Shown: positions 44,603 through 54,882 of the stretch, one piece after another
Numbering within the stretch: position 1 is the first letter of the stretch
Layout: each line of letters starts with the position of its first letter
Assembly: GCA_033977485.1 (NCBI GenBank)
Contig: CM066998.1
Coordinates: forward strand, 28,645,501 to 28,709,500
DNA from: Hydrangea macrophylla
Taxonomy: Eukaryota > Streptophyta > Magnoliopsida > Cornales > Hydrangeaceae
Direction: 5' to 3'
Length of the DNA: 64,000 bases
The notes under the pieces: model-generated
Seen by the model: only the letters and a program-made list of their open reading frames with translations
Database searches by the model: none
What the model was told of the DNA's origin: nothing
Program-made: the position numbers and the translations under genes

Positions 44603-47039
44603 TAATTCAGTCTTCCTTTTAGCCCTATTTCTTAATATACATGTCAGTGTTTGTGTGTGTATGTGTGTATATGTGTGTTCCTTGGTATTTTGCTTATGGG
44701 TTGTAGAATAGCTTTTAATCTACTAGTCAAGGATTTTGATTGTTTTATTGTCTTCATCATTGAGACTCTGGGCACTCAGATGGGAAAAGATAGCTATATG
44801 ATAAAATAGCAATGAATAAAGTTTGGAGATTGGACATTGTGACTACTTGCATATGATCTCTTGTTTGTCAGTCTTGAGCTCTTACCATTGAACCAATTAG
44901 TAGTTTTATCTCTAACAAAATACATGGAAATATAGATGCGTGTTTGTCTTTGCTGACCTTGACTTGTTCAGAATCTACTTCAGTAGTTGGCTATATAAAT
45001 GTGTCTTTTGAAGTGTGTTTATTGTCATTTATAGGCTTAGTGTTTCACAGCTAGTGGCTGCTGTCACACATATCCAGTCTCTCACTTGTCATTCTAAGCT
45101 CTTACCATTGCACCAAATAGTGGCCCTTAAATAAGACTTGAATTATATTAATTGTGTTATCCTAATTTTATTTATTAGCCAAAATTTGATTTGATTTCCA
45201 TGAATATCTCCAAGTTTAAACTGAATGATTGAAAAACACTATTTTGCCTTCTCAAGAATTCTGTGGTTATGTCCTTGTCTCATAGTCATGTTCATGTTAT
45301 AGATGACCAGGTCTTGTCAGTTAAGTTTTTTGCTAAGCTATGAAACTATGAAGTTGCTTGCTGACATGATGATCTAACAACAGGAGTAACATGATCACTA
45401 GTAACCTACATGATGAAAAGAAACTATATAAATCCAACTCATTCTTAGTTGACTCAAGAAAACCATTGATTTCAAATTAGTTAGAATAAAACCTGAGATT
45501 ATAGTAGACTGATATAAATTGAAACAAGTGGGATTTAATGAGAGCTCCATTAATTCATAGTTGACTCAAGAAAACCATTTATTCCTCTTTTGTTGTACAA
45601 AATAGTCCTTTTGTCTTCATATTATCGATGTTGTGATTACCTTTCTCAATAGCACGATCAAAAAGATTTTCCCTTGTGTTTGCATATGCAACTGAGCGCA
45701 CATTTCTACTAATATGAATTTATATGCGTGAGGATATAAACAAAATATTTCATGTTTGATAAACATGTACATGATGGGTTGTCTCAATTGTTGATACATA
45801 TCTGAGCCTCAAGGAGGCCCGATGGATGATGTCATTGGTGTTGTAGAATTGACCACAATGACCAAATTGATTATCAACACGAATTATGTTTTGATTGAAA
45901 CTAGTCACCAGTAATCTATACAGTATGCAATATTGATTGAATATATTTATGGCAGCCACTAGTGGGACTAACACTGACTAGTGTTTGTTTTCTTCTTTTT
46001 CTCCTCTAGAAAGGTTTTGACTTGAATTTGTTTAGTTGGAATTAGATAGAGAAGTAGGATTGCCACCTTCTTTTTTGAATTCAGTGTGGTTTTTAGATAT
46101 ATCTAATCCATGCTATACAATTTTCTGTTTGATCAATTGATTTGGGTCCTAAGTTAGGAATGAAATTTTATTCCCTAAAATATTTTGGCTCTATGTAAAA
46201 GAGAACCAGCACCGCCGGAGGGGACGCTACGATTTCAATGGATTTGGGGAAGGCTTAGTTGTGTAAGTCACTGCAAGTGCTTAGTTTTCTAAATACAAGT
46301 TTTTTCTTTTCCTTCTCTACGTAGATAGTTGATGATATAAATCTGAAACTAAATATTTAACATGAAGAATTATTGCAAAAATAGTGTCAAACTGGGTCAC
46401 TTTGGAATAAAACACTTGCTTTTGAAAGCCATTATATTGGTACAATATTTTAGAAACAAAACGACTAGAATGTAAGAAACATCCTACACCAGTTGGGTGT
46501 ATCATAGAATTTACACAACTAGTAGGTGTTTTAAATGAATGCTTTGATTCATATCATGGTATTGTTGTAGTGTTTTGATTGATATTGCATCTTAATTTTC
46601 ATGGTATTTTAGTTTGGATATATTATGAACCTAACTCGGTATTGTTCAAGTACTTATGCTTTATTTTTTTACATTTTTTGTTCTCCAGGTTCGTGAAGAA
46701 TAATATGGCGCAAAATCACCTCCAAATCAATTTTTTTCTCTTTTGTTTATTGTACCTAGTTGAGAAACAATTGTGGACATTTTATGTTTTTACGTGTATC
46801 AAGATATTGTGGAATCACAAGTTTTTTTGTTGATATTTTGGGATGTACCAATTTTCATTGCTTAGTTGATACATTTTTGTTAAACTTATTTTGGTTTATA
46901 TGTTGGATTTATTTGTGGATGAATAAATGGGAGAATATGTTTCAGGAATCAAGAAATATAACAATTTACCATTCTTGTCATAGGTTTTTACTTTTAATCA
47001 CAATTGTAATGGAAATAGGTAAAATATCAAAAAGTGCAT
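44603..47039. other. CACTA interior without recognisable genes
   Basis: AT-rich, intron-like sequence. A GC-rich spot at 46200-46255 followed by GTAAGT and a TTCTCCAG at 46682 may be further exon edges of the captured gene, but I cannot name them. Confidence 0.4.
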
Positions 47040-48446
47040 TTAGCGACGGTTTACAAACTGTGACTACTTCTCCCGTGTCTTATTTAAACGAACCATTAAC
47101 CACGGTTTTGAGACTGTTGCAAATACAACAGGCAATACCCACGGTTTCCTCAACCGTCACCACAACCGTCATATAAAATACAAGAATCCAACACTTTTGG
47201 GCAATTATTTACGACGGGTATAACCGTCGCAAAAATCGTGGGTAAAACTATTTGCCACGGTTGATAAACTGTGGCGTACCAATAACCACAGTGGCAGATT
47301 CCACGGGTGGAAAAACCGTGGTAAAACTGTCGCGAAAAGTTTTACCCACGGTTTCTACTATCTTTGGCGTGGGTTTTTGAACCGTCGCTAAAGGTCATTT
47401 TTCTTGTAGTGTGTGTCGATGTTAGAATGGAACTTAGGTAGGTTTAGTAAGTTCTGGGAATGGTACGTAGACGGACGTTTGGTCATGACATGCTCTGAAA
47501 AGCGGTGAGCTGGACCAAGTAGTCCTAAGATAAACCAGATGATTCATGATACTCTCTTAAAAGCCAGTGAGTTGTTAATATGGTCTTAAAAGGCGGTAAG
47601 CTGGGATTTCTGGTAGATGATGTTGAGTCGTGGCAATAGATCGATATACCTTATTCGAGGCGTTATGTCCCTGTAATGTGGTGAGTTATGTATACGCTCT
47701 TAAAAGCTGGGGATGGACCGACTTGGAGTCCATGACATGCGGTGAGTTGTGAATATGCTCTTAAAGCGATAGACGGAATAAGGGCGTATTCCTAGAGTTA
47801 AACGATGGAGTCTGTTCATCCAGTCAAGAGTATGTGCGATGTAGATCTTTGAGTAACAAGTTGACAAGGGTTGATTACCGACGTTGAGTAAAGGGGAAAG
47901 ATATAATTATATCATAACTTTCCTCGTGTCTTGATAAATCTATTTTACTTCTTATAACTGGTACCTTGTTAGTTTATATTCACTCAACTCTTAGTAAGCT
48001 GACTGCCTTAATTGCCTGGACATTCTCTGTCCAACCTATCCCATTTATGATACTACAGGTGACGATCAGTACAACGACAGCTATTATCCAGAGGAGGGAT
48101 ATGCTGAAGGTGGTCCTACTGAGGATTTTTATGCTGACAATTACCCCTACGCCAGTTAGAGATGAAGAAATTTTTTTAGTTTATATTTCCATTATTTCTG
48201 TTGAACTTGTTTAGTTTGACGGGTACTTGGGCATATGTTGTCTCTAGACCTGTTGTGATCCTGAGGACCACTTTGATATTCTAATTGATAGAATTGTTAT
48301 TATATATTCAGTTGTTTACTATTCTTGTTGTTTTAGTTGGACTAGTACTGTGTGGTGTGGATAATTAGTGACATTCACCTGTCATTCCCTATGGACCCAA
48401 AAAGAAAATTTATTTTTCTCTATTTTTGCTACTCCGAATCGTGACA

Positions 48447-49121
48447 CAAGTACTCTTATATTCTTCTTCTACAATCCAAATCTCTATTTTTCTGTATGTG
48501 CATGACAAAGATCTTTACTTTTATGGTTCGATTCTTACTTTTCAATCTCTCTTATCTTCATTTTTTTTTTCTTTTTTGTTTTGTAGGCATTGGTATTCTC
48601 CAAATCTTTGTTTGAAATATTGTTGTTTTGGATCTATAAAATAGATGAAGCCTGCATCAAGCCCCAAGATTCAGTTTTCCTTTTTTTTTTCCTTCCTAGA
48701 AATAGGAAATTTTTTTTTTTTTATTTTTTTTTATGTTTCTTTGCTAAAGGGGAATAGGCAAAGTAGATATTCCTTTTTTGGTTCTTCCTGTCTCAAAATC
48801 TCAAAATTTGTCGATAAAACTGAAACCGACCAAAGACCGACTGTTATAACACAATCGGTGAGATTGTGAGTCAATATTGTATTGTTCAGCTTCAGTGTTC
48901 ATTTTGCAACACCGAATCAGTTCAATTTGATAGGTAGTTGTGTCCGAAACCGACCGAACTACACCCCTATGGTTAGTCTCTCAATTTAGTTCAATGCTTC
49001 TATTTACCAACATAAGATTTAGTCTTCTTGGTTTGTTTAAAGTTTCAGGTTAATTTTATTTCTATTTTTTTGTGGGAGTATATATCGGTTCAATAGTTGG
49101 TACGACAATTATGCGTGTTAT
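48447..49121. other. T-rich unclassified sequence
   Basis: Long T and A runs (48560-48730). Around 48820-48965 the motif ACCGACC(A/G)AA recurs with a CACCCCTA end, perhaps a small decayed transposon. No coding is supported. Confidence 0.4.
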
Positions 49122-50293
49122 TGTTTACACCCTAATTTGGATTTTCCCAAGGCACATGACAATCACGTGGCTTGATGACATCATCACAATAGCAGGAAAG
49201 CTGATTACAGAGGAAAGACCGATATCAGAGCTAGTAGCGGGTGGTAAGCATACAGCCAGTCTGTGAATATCATGGTTAAGATCGAGGATAGGATGATACT
49301 GGATCTTCATGAGATACGTCGGTCTGAACAAACAAGGCCAAGGTTGTACGGTAGTTGCAATGGTAGTATTAAAATCAGTCAATAAGACCGATGTCTAGCC
49401 ATGAAGGTCCTACATTAGAGACCAAAAAGAGCTCAGAAAGAAGATGTAATATCGGGCTTGGGAAATAATTGGTAAGCAATCTAGCAAGTAAGAAAACATC
49501 GGACAAAAGAGACCGATGTCGATGGACGCTAGCAGCTTTCCTACGGACAAAAGAGACCGATGTCGATGGACGCTAGCAGCCTTCCTACGGAGAATAAGAC
49601 CAAGGTCCATAAACCAACAAGGATCAAGCTACTCAGGGAAGGTTGAAATCGGTCAACCAGGGTCTGTTCACAAGGATTTAAAGCAATTAACATGGGTGAG
49701 AACGTGTGCTTTAGGAGATGCTAAGCTGGAAAGAAATCAGTTACATGAAAGGAACATGGCAAAAGGGGGGTCATCACACAGATCATGGGAGATCATGGGA
49801 CAAAGTGGGAGCGATAACCTGTACACCCCTAGAAATCAGGGGCCACTAACCCCACTAGTTCCACTAGTATGAACGGTTATGAACTCAAGTCTATAAATAG
49901 AGCAGAAGGGGCAACATTATAGGGGACTAACACACATGCCACTTCTGCGCTAGCAGACTTTAGTTTTCTCCTCATAACAATATTGCCTTTGTTCTTGAGT
50001 GATTTGTGAGTTCTCTATATAAGTGTTTGTTTATTCTTTGAACGTTTGTAATTACTGCTTATTCAATCAATGAAGATGATGATGGTGGATGTATTCTGAA
50101 TCTCAATTTAATTTCCCTTTTTTCGTTATTTGTATTTAATTACTTGCATCAGAGTAGAGTAAAAACCAACATTTTGTTAATATTTTAACAAATCGCCCAA
50201 AATAGAAGTCAGATTGACTTATCACAACTCCTCTTGAGTCCACACGGACTCTGGCACGCCCGACGCACACCACACCAAAAAAAATTGTAAACA
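49122..50293 (+). repeat. Element E 5' LTR
   Basis: 1,172 bp with matching terminal inverted bases TGTTTAC ... GTAAACA. TATA box TATAAATAG at 49892-49900. GACCGAT(G/A)TC-type palindromic motifs recur at 49218, 49316, 49386, 49498, 49514 and 49556, partly within a 45-bp tandem duplication at 49502-49592 that pairs ACATCGG with CCGATGT. Confidence 0.75.
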
Positions 50294-50298
50294 ATTTT

Positions 50299-50316
50299 TG
50301 GCATGCTCGGTGGGAC
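50299..50316 (+). promoter_or_regulatory. Element E primer-binding site
   Basis: TGGCATGCTCGGTGGGACC begins five bases after the LTR end. A TGGCA(C/T)GC(C/T)CGGTGGGACC site is a familiar plant gypsy primer site. It differs from those of A, D and F. Confidence 0.75.
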
Positions 50317-50325
50317 CAGTGTCAA

Positions 50326-52144
50326 ATGGCAGGAAAGGGAGCACGATCTAAGGGGGTTTCCCAAGAGATAGGCTCACGCGAGCCTATATTAGAACCCGTC
50401 ATAGAGCCCGTTATAGAACCAGTCTTGGAACCAGTCATTACTTAGTAGGTAGTCAGGCAGACTTGTCAAACATGAGCAATCACTTGATGGAAATGTTCAA
50501 CCAACGCTTGGTTAAAATGTTCATTCGGCAGGATCAGACTTTTACCCAAGTGAGGGAAATGTTCCATGAGATAAGGGAGTGGAAGGAACACCAAGTGGGT
50601 GACCTTTCACCGCCAACTATCCCATCAACCTCCCTATCTCAGGTTGCGTTGGGGGCAAGTCAAAATGCCCCTTCTTCCTGTCAGACCAAAAAATACATTA
50701 CCCCACCAAATAGGGAAGGCAAGGAAATCTTAGGAGAGACCGGAAACCTATCCCGGGTTGTGGTCCGACAAAACATCCCTATCAGGGAACCATTGATCGG
50801 TCTAAACGGGCAAGATTCAGACTGTTAGTGGGGAAGAATCAATCTGTTGTTCGGAGACAACCCTGTCACCGAGGGTGAACCCCTGGGGAATGATAGAATC
50901 TTTCTAGAACATGAGACCGAAATGGGTGGGGGAGACCCTGTCCAAATAGCTAGGGTAGATCGAGAGCAGATCGCCGAGGTCATTCGCCAAGACTTTGACG
51001 ACCTACTCCGCAGAACCCAAAGGCTCGTTTATCGGAGGCCATATACCGATGCCATTGAAAGAGGGCCTTTTCCCCGAGGATATAAGGTGCCCAATTTTAT
51101 AACATTTTCTGGCGAGGGAGACCAATCGACCGTGGAACACATCGGTCGATTCCTACTTCAGAGCGAAGAGGTGAGTCACCGAGGAGATAGGCTACAAAAG
51201 CTGTTCCCTAATTCCTTGACCGGGGTAGCTTTTAGTTGGTACGTCAACTTACCTTCAAACTCACATGGAACCAGATGGATGAAGCATTTCATGCCCAATT
51301 TTATTGAACTGAGCCCGAAGTCTCTATGGCCGATTTGACTAAGCTGTATCAACTGCCAAGTGAATCGGCTGAAGTATACATTGCCAGGTTCAAACGGGCT
51401 AAGCATCGTTGCAGGGTCATGTTACCCGAAGAAGAATTTGTCAATATAGCCTTTGGGGGACTTACCTTCGAACTAAGGAAAAAGTTTGAGGGCATGGGTT
51501 TCCGCGATCTCTTTGAGTTAGCAACTCGAGCTGCCCGATATGAGCACATGCTTGAGGAAGAACAAGAAAGGAAAAATTCATCCAAAGGAACCTATTACAG
51601 GGATCCCAATTATGACATTCATGCTACTGAATGCAAAATCAGTATCGAAGTGGACGTGGTCGAGATTGTATCAAAAAGGCCGTATCTATGCCAGCAGTTG
51701 CCTAAACCAACTGATGTGTAGTTGTCCTCAGTCATAAAACAGTCTTTTGAGGCTGGCAAGCAATATTCATTCAACATTTCTATGGCTGACCAGATTTTTG
51801 ACTGTATGATGGCCGATAGGCAAATTCGGCTTCCACACGACGTGAAATTACCTTCGGCTAATGATCAACTAAAAGGAAAAGAGTACTGCAAATGGCATAA
51901 CTCTTGGCATCATACCACTAACAACTGCCTGGTGTTCCAAAATGTCTTATAGGATATGATCGATAAGGGGAATCTGAAGTTTGCCGAAAAAGAGAAGGAA
52001 ATAATGGGAGTTGATAGCAATCCATTTCTGGAGATAGTGGGGGCAAACATAGTGGCTCCTGATTTTACCATCTTGCGCAGGCCAAGAGAAAAGATCGGCC
52101 TTACAGAAGCTGAAGTTGCTAAAACAAGCACGAGAATAAACTAA
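50326..52144 (+). pseudogene. Gag of element E
   Basis: ATG 50326 (MAGKGARSKGVSQEIGSREP) with an LEPVIEPVIEPVLEPVI repeat, then stops at about 50443. Gag continues at 50463-50825 (DQTFTQVREMFHEIREWKEH) and 50847-51338 with YTDAIERGPFPRGYKVPNFI, TFSGEGDQSTVEHIGRFLLQ and PNSLTGVAFSWYVNLPSNS. After a shift, MADLTKLYQLPSESAEVYIA, RFKRAKHRC and the capsid end RAARYEHMLEEEQERK follow, and EYCKWHNSWHHTTNNCLVF is the CX2HX4-5HX4-5C-type zinc knuckle. Frame changes at about 51290 and 51720 and a stop at 51950 break it. Confidence 0.85.
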
Positions 52145-53784
52145 AGGGCGAAGTCAAGATTGGCCTCTAGTATGGTGTCGGACGTGGCCGATCAAGGGGA
52201 TAGTAAGGTTGCAACCCTGCAATGGATGGTTGATATGATCGAACAAGGGCTATGTCCTAAATGCAAGGCTGAGGTAATCAAACCTGTCGAGCCAAAGAAG
52301 GAAAAGGCATCTCGGCCACCAAGTCCGAGAAGGCCGATTCAAAGTCGCATCACGTATCCAAACCAAGAGTACCGCAGGAAGCCCGATTTTCAAGAGCGTG
52401 AGAATTTTCATGATGGACCAAAGCAGGAAAACAGGGACGTGAGAAGGAAAACATACCAATGTCAAGGCCGATCCCCACGAATGATCGTTCCACCACAGAC
52501 TGAAGTGAATCGCTGGAAAAGGTTGGAGCACCCAAAATTCCCAGAGCATGCATACTTTAGCAAGATGCAAAAACAAAGAATGCAGAGGTTGAGGCAGTCA
52601 GCACGGGACTGGGAGGCTAGATACTACTTGGAAAAGAAGTGGGCAGATCAACAAAAGGACATGGTGCCAAGGGCAATCATAAGCCAGAAAGGAAAGGAGA
52701 AAATCGAGGTAGAAAATCGAGAGACAAAACTTTAGAAGCCTGAGATACCATCAGTTCCGGAGGTGAACGAATTGGGCTTAGACATGGCCAATATTGAGGA
52801 GGATGATGAAGAATCATTGGACAAATACATCTAGTTTGGAAGTATTCCAAAAGATTTCTCTGTGAATATGGTATACACATTGCCGATGTCTTTCAGAGCG
52901 AAGCCCGACCAAGGAAGCAAGATGGAGGTTGATGTGCATGAGGGCAAGAGTCCATCAACTCCAATATTTGTTAACCAGGAAGTAAAAACAGAGAAGCCGA
53001 AGGTATCAATAATTAGACCAAAGATCGAAGATGAAAAAGGTAAGAAACCAGCTAAAGTAGTCTTTGAGAAGCCGACAGAAGGAATGTCGCAACATCTGAA
53101 GCTGTTATTCATCAACGCGACTATTGATGGAGTGCAGTATTCGAGGGTGCTGGTCGATAATGGAGCTGCGGTGAACATCCTACAGTCCATTATGTTGCTG
53201 AAGTTGTAGCATGACAAGAAAGAATTGATCCCTACTGAGCTCACAGTCTGTGGGTTCACAGGGACACCGGCAAAGACAAAATAGATCCTCCCAGTAGAGC
53301 TTATTGTAGGAAAAAGGACCACCATGATAGCTTTCTTTGTCATGGATTCTGGAGCCTCATATAATGCCTTGCTTGGTAGAAGACTGGATCCATACCAGTT
53401 GGTGCATACCTTCAACTTTGCATCAGTTCTTGATTTTTTGCAACGGTGACGAAGTAGAAGTGGTCTGGGCAGATCACAAGTCTTTCGTTGCTAGAGTACA
53501 TTGCTCTGAGGTCGTTTTATATGAAGATGATATCGACCCTATCAAATTCATCAGAACAGATAAAAACGTAGGCCGAGATCGGCCACCATGGTGAAGGATC
53601 AAAGGAATCAATTGATCCAGGTGTACAAACAACTCGATCGGCCATCAATCGTGATTACGCCGATCGACAATGATTCAGAACTTAGTTTTCCCAATGGACC
53701 AGAACCCCTCATCAGTGAAGCATAGAAGGGTACTGGCTGTGCGGGCAAGTGTTACTAGAGTGCAGGCTTTTCTGGCAAACACGC
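52145..53784 (+). pseudogene. Linker and retroviral-type protease region, element E
   Basis: A basic Arg/Lys/Pro-rich frame (52160-52735, EQGLCPKCKAEVIKPVEPKK onward) is followed by 52862-53209 with SQHLKLLFINATIDGVQYSR and VLVDNGAAVNILQSIMLLKL. The loop VDNGAAVNIL occupies the aspartic-protease active-site position with DNG in place of DTG. After stops, TELTVCGFTGTPAKTK and FFVMDSGASYNALLGRRLDP carry the second protease part. F interrupts the remaining pol. Confidence 0.75.
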
Positions 53785-54074
53785 TGTAGACACCCCATTT
53801 TGTCGGCTATCAGATTTAGGAGACCCATAGCTTGGTGGTTCACAATGATCGTAAAAGACTCAAAAGGACTCTCGGAAGTCAGCTCTATCTCTCAGAATGC
53901 TCAGAATGACCAAAATGCCCCTGAAAGCCCGAAAACTCCCAGATTTGGTCCCAAAGTTCTGAAAACATACTACATCATAAGAAAAGTGATAAAATGAGTT
54001 TTTAAATAAAACCGAAAGAAATCGTCAGCTCCCAGAGACCCCCGGAAGTCCCGGAAGTTCCCGGAAAGTCCCCG

Positions 54075-54151
54075 TTGACCGGTTTGACCAAGGTTTGACT
54101 AGGTTTGACCAAGGTTTGACCAGGTTTGACCGAGTTTGACCAAGTTTGACC
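54075..54151 (+). promoter_or_regulatory. Helically phased W-box cluster in F's LTR
   Basis: TTGAC(C/T) starts at 54075, 54084, 54095, 54105, 54116, 54126, 54136 and 54146, intervals 9, 11, 10, 11, 10, 10 and 10 bp. Three more lie at 54287, 54296 and 54307. TTGACC/T is the core bound by WRKY factors. The cluster is about 730-800 bp upstream of the TATA box. Confidence 0.65.
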
Positions 54152-54670
54152 AAAATCGTCCGAATTCACCAGAATCATTTTAAATCATGAGAAAAGTATT
54201 AAAACAAGTTCCAAAAGAAAATCGAGCGAAAACATCAGCTCCTGGGAGCTCCCAAAGGTTCCCAGAACTTCCCGGGAATCCCAGGTTTGACCAGTTTGAC
54301 CAAGATTTGACTCTGGAATCGGGGCACCGAAACAATTTTCAAATATTTTTCATGGATACTAGAGGTCAATAGCTTTCCAACGGTATATCGCACATAATTC
54401 CTGGATTTAAAACGAATTTATTTTGAATTTCCGAAGGTGGAAAAGGCGATCAAATCAGCTTTTATCGCGAATACCGCAAAACTTTTCAAAGTGACCTATC
54501 CCCGAACTATTTTTTATGTAAAGTAGACTCCATTACCTTTCCAACGGTATATCACAACCTCAATTTGGAGTTCGTATGCATTTTCTGTGAATTTCGGACG
54601 AAATAGGGCCTTTTCGCCAATACCGGAACCTCTGGGGGCCTAAACGTAATTTTCTGGGCTTCTGAGGAGC

Positions 54671-54732
54671 AGTGCCGCCGCGGCACTGGCCCACTGCCGC
54701 CGCGGCACTGGCCCAGTGCCGCCGCGGCACTC
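54671..54732 (+). repeat. GTGCCGCCGCGGCAC array in F's LTR
   Basis: Three units with exact 22-bp period (54671, 54693, 54715). Each core can fold as GTGCCG-CCG-CGGCAC and is followed by TGGCCCA. It ends 143 bp before TATTTAAA. Confidence 0.9.
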
Positions 54733-54874
54733 AAACCTCGCAGAGTCCATTTTTGTAATTTTTTTGGGGGTCCAATTTGATTAATTGAAAGCCAAAACGA
54801 CATAGTTTTATGTTCACAGTTGTTTGGGACCAATGGGAGTACTTCTAAAACCCCAAAACCACCCCAAATTGGCC

Positions 54875-54882
54875 TATTTAAA
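54875..54882 (+). promoter_or_regulatory. TATA box of element F
   Basis: TATTTAAA followed by C-rich CCCCCCATTGCTCTTCATTT, the probable start region. Placement relative to the palindrome array parallels H and G. Confidence 0.6.

Larger units (their letters stand above)
43661..47411. mobile_element. CACTA (En/Spm-type) non-autonomous DNA transposon
   Basis: Starts CACTACAAGAAAAAAGG and ends CATTTTTCTTGTAGTG, the superfamily's terminal inverted repeat, flanked by a perfect 3-bp duplication TGT (43658-43660 and 47412-47414). Sub-terminal regions (43675-43870 and 47040-47400) are packed with AACCACGGTT/AACCGTGG inverted motifs, as expected for transposase-binding sites. No transposase is seen. 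The interior carries a host gene fragment with introns. It sits inside LTR B, so it is younger than B. Confidence 0.93.
43261..48446 (+). repeat. LTR B: 5'-truncated LTR of the A family, split by a CACTA element
   Basis: 43261-43660 plus 47415-48446 match the reverse complement of LTR A from about 25770 to 24329, including CACTGTTCAGAACC, the CGATTGAA array, GACGATTAGTACAACGA-like and GACGGGTACTTGGGC blocks, and the end ATCGTGACA. The first about 680 bp (U3) are missing. No primer-binding site follows, so this is a truncated 3' or solo LTR. Confidence 0.85.
49122..53784 (+). mobile_element. Element E: 5' part of a Ty3-gypsy cut by element F
   Basis: LTR (49122-50293), primer-binding site, gag and protease-containing region in order. 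Coding ends abruptly at 53784 where F's LTR begins, so the rest of pol presumably lies beyond F, outside the window. Stops are present but reading frames are long. Confidence 0.8.

Noticed and set aside
46200..46260. Second captured exon in the CACTA (GC-rich, followed by GTAAGT)
   Set aside because: Only about 50 bp and two plausible frames; no family could be named.
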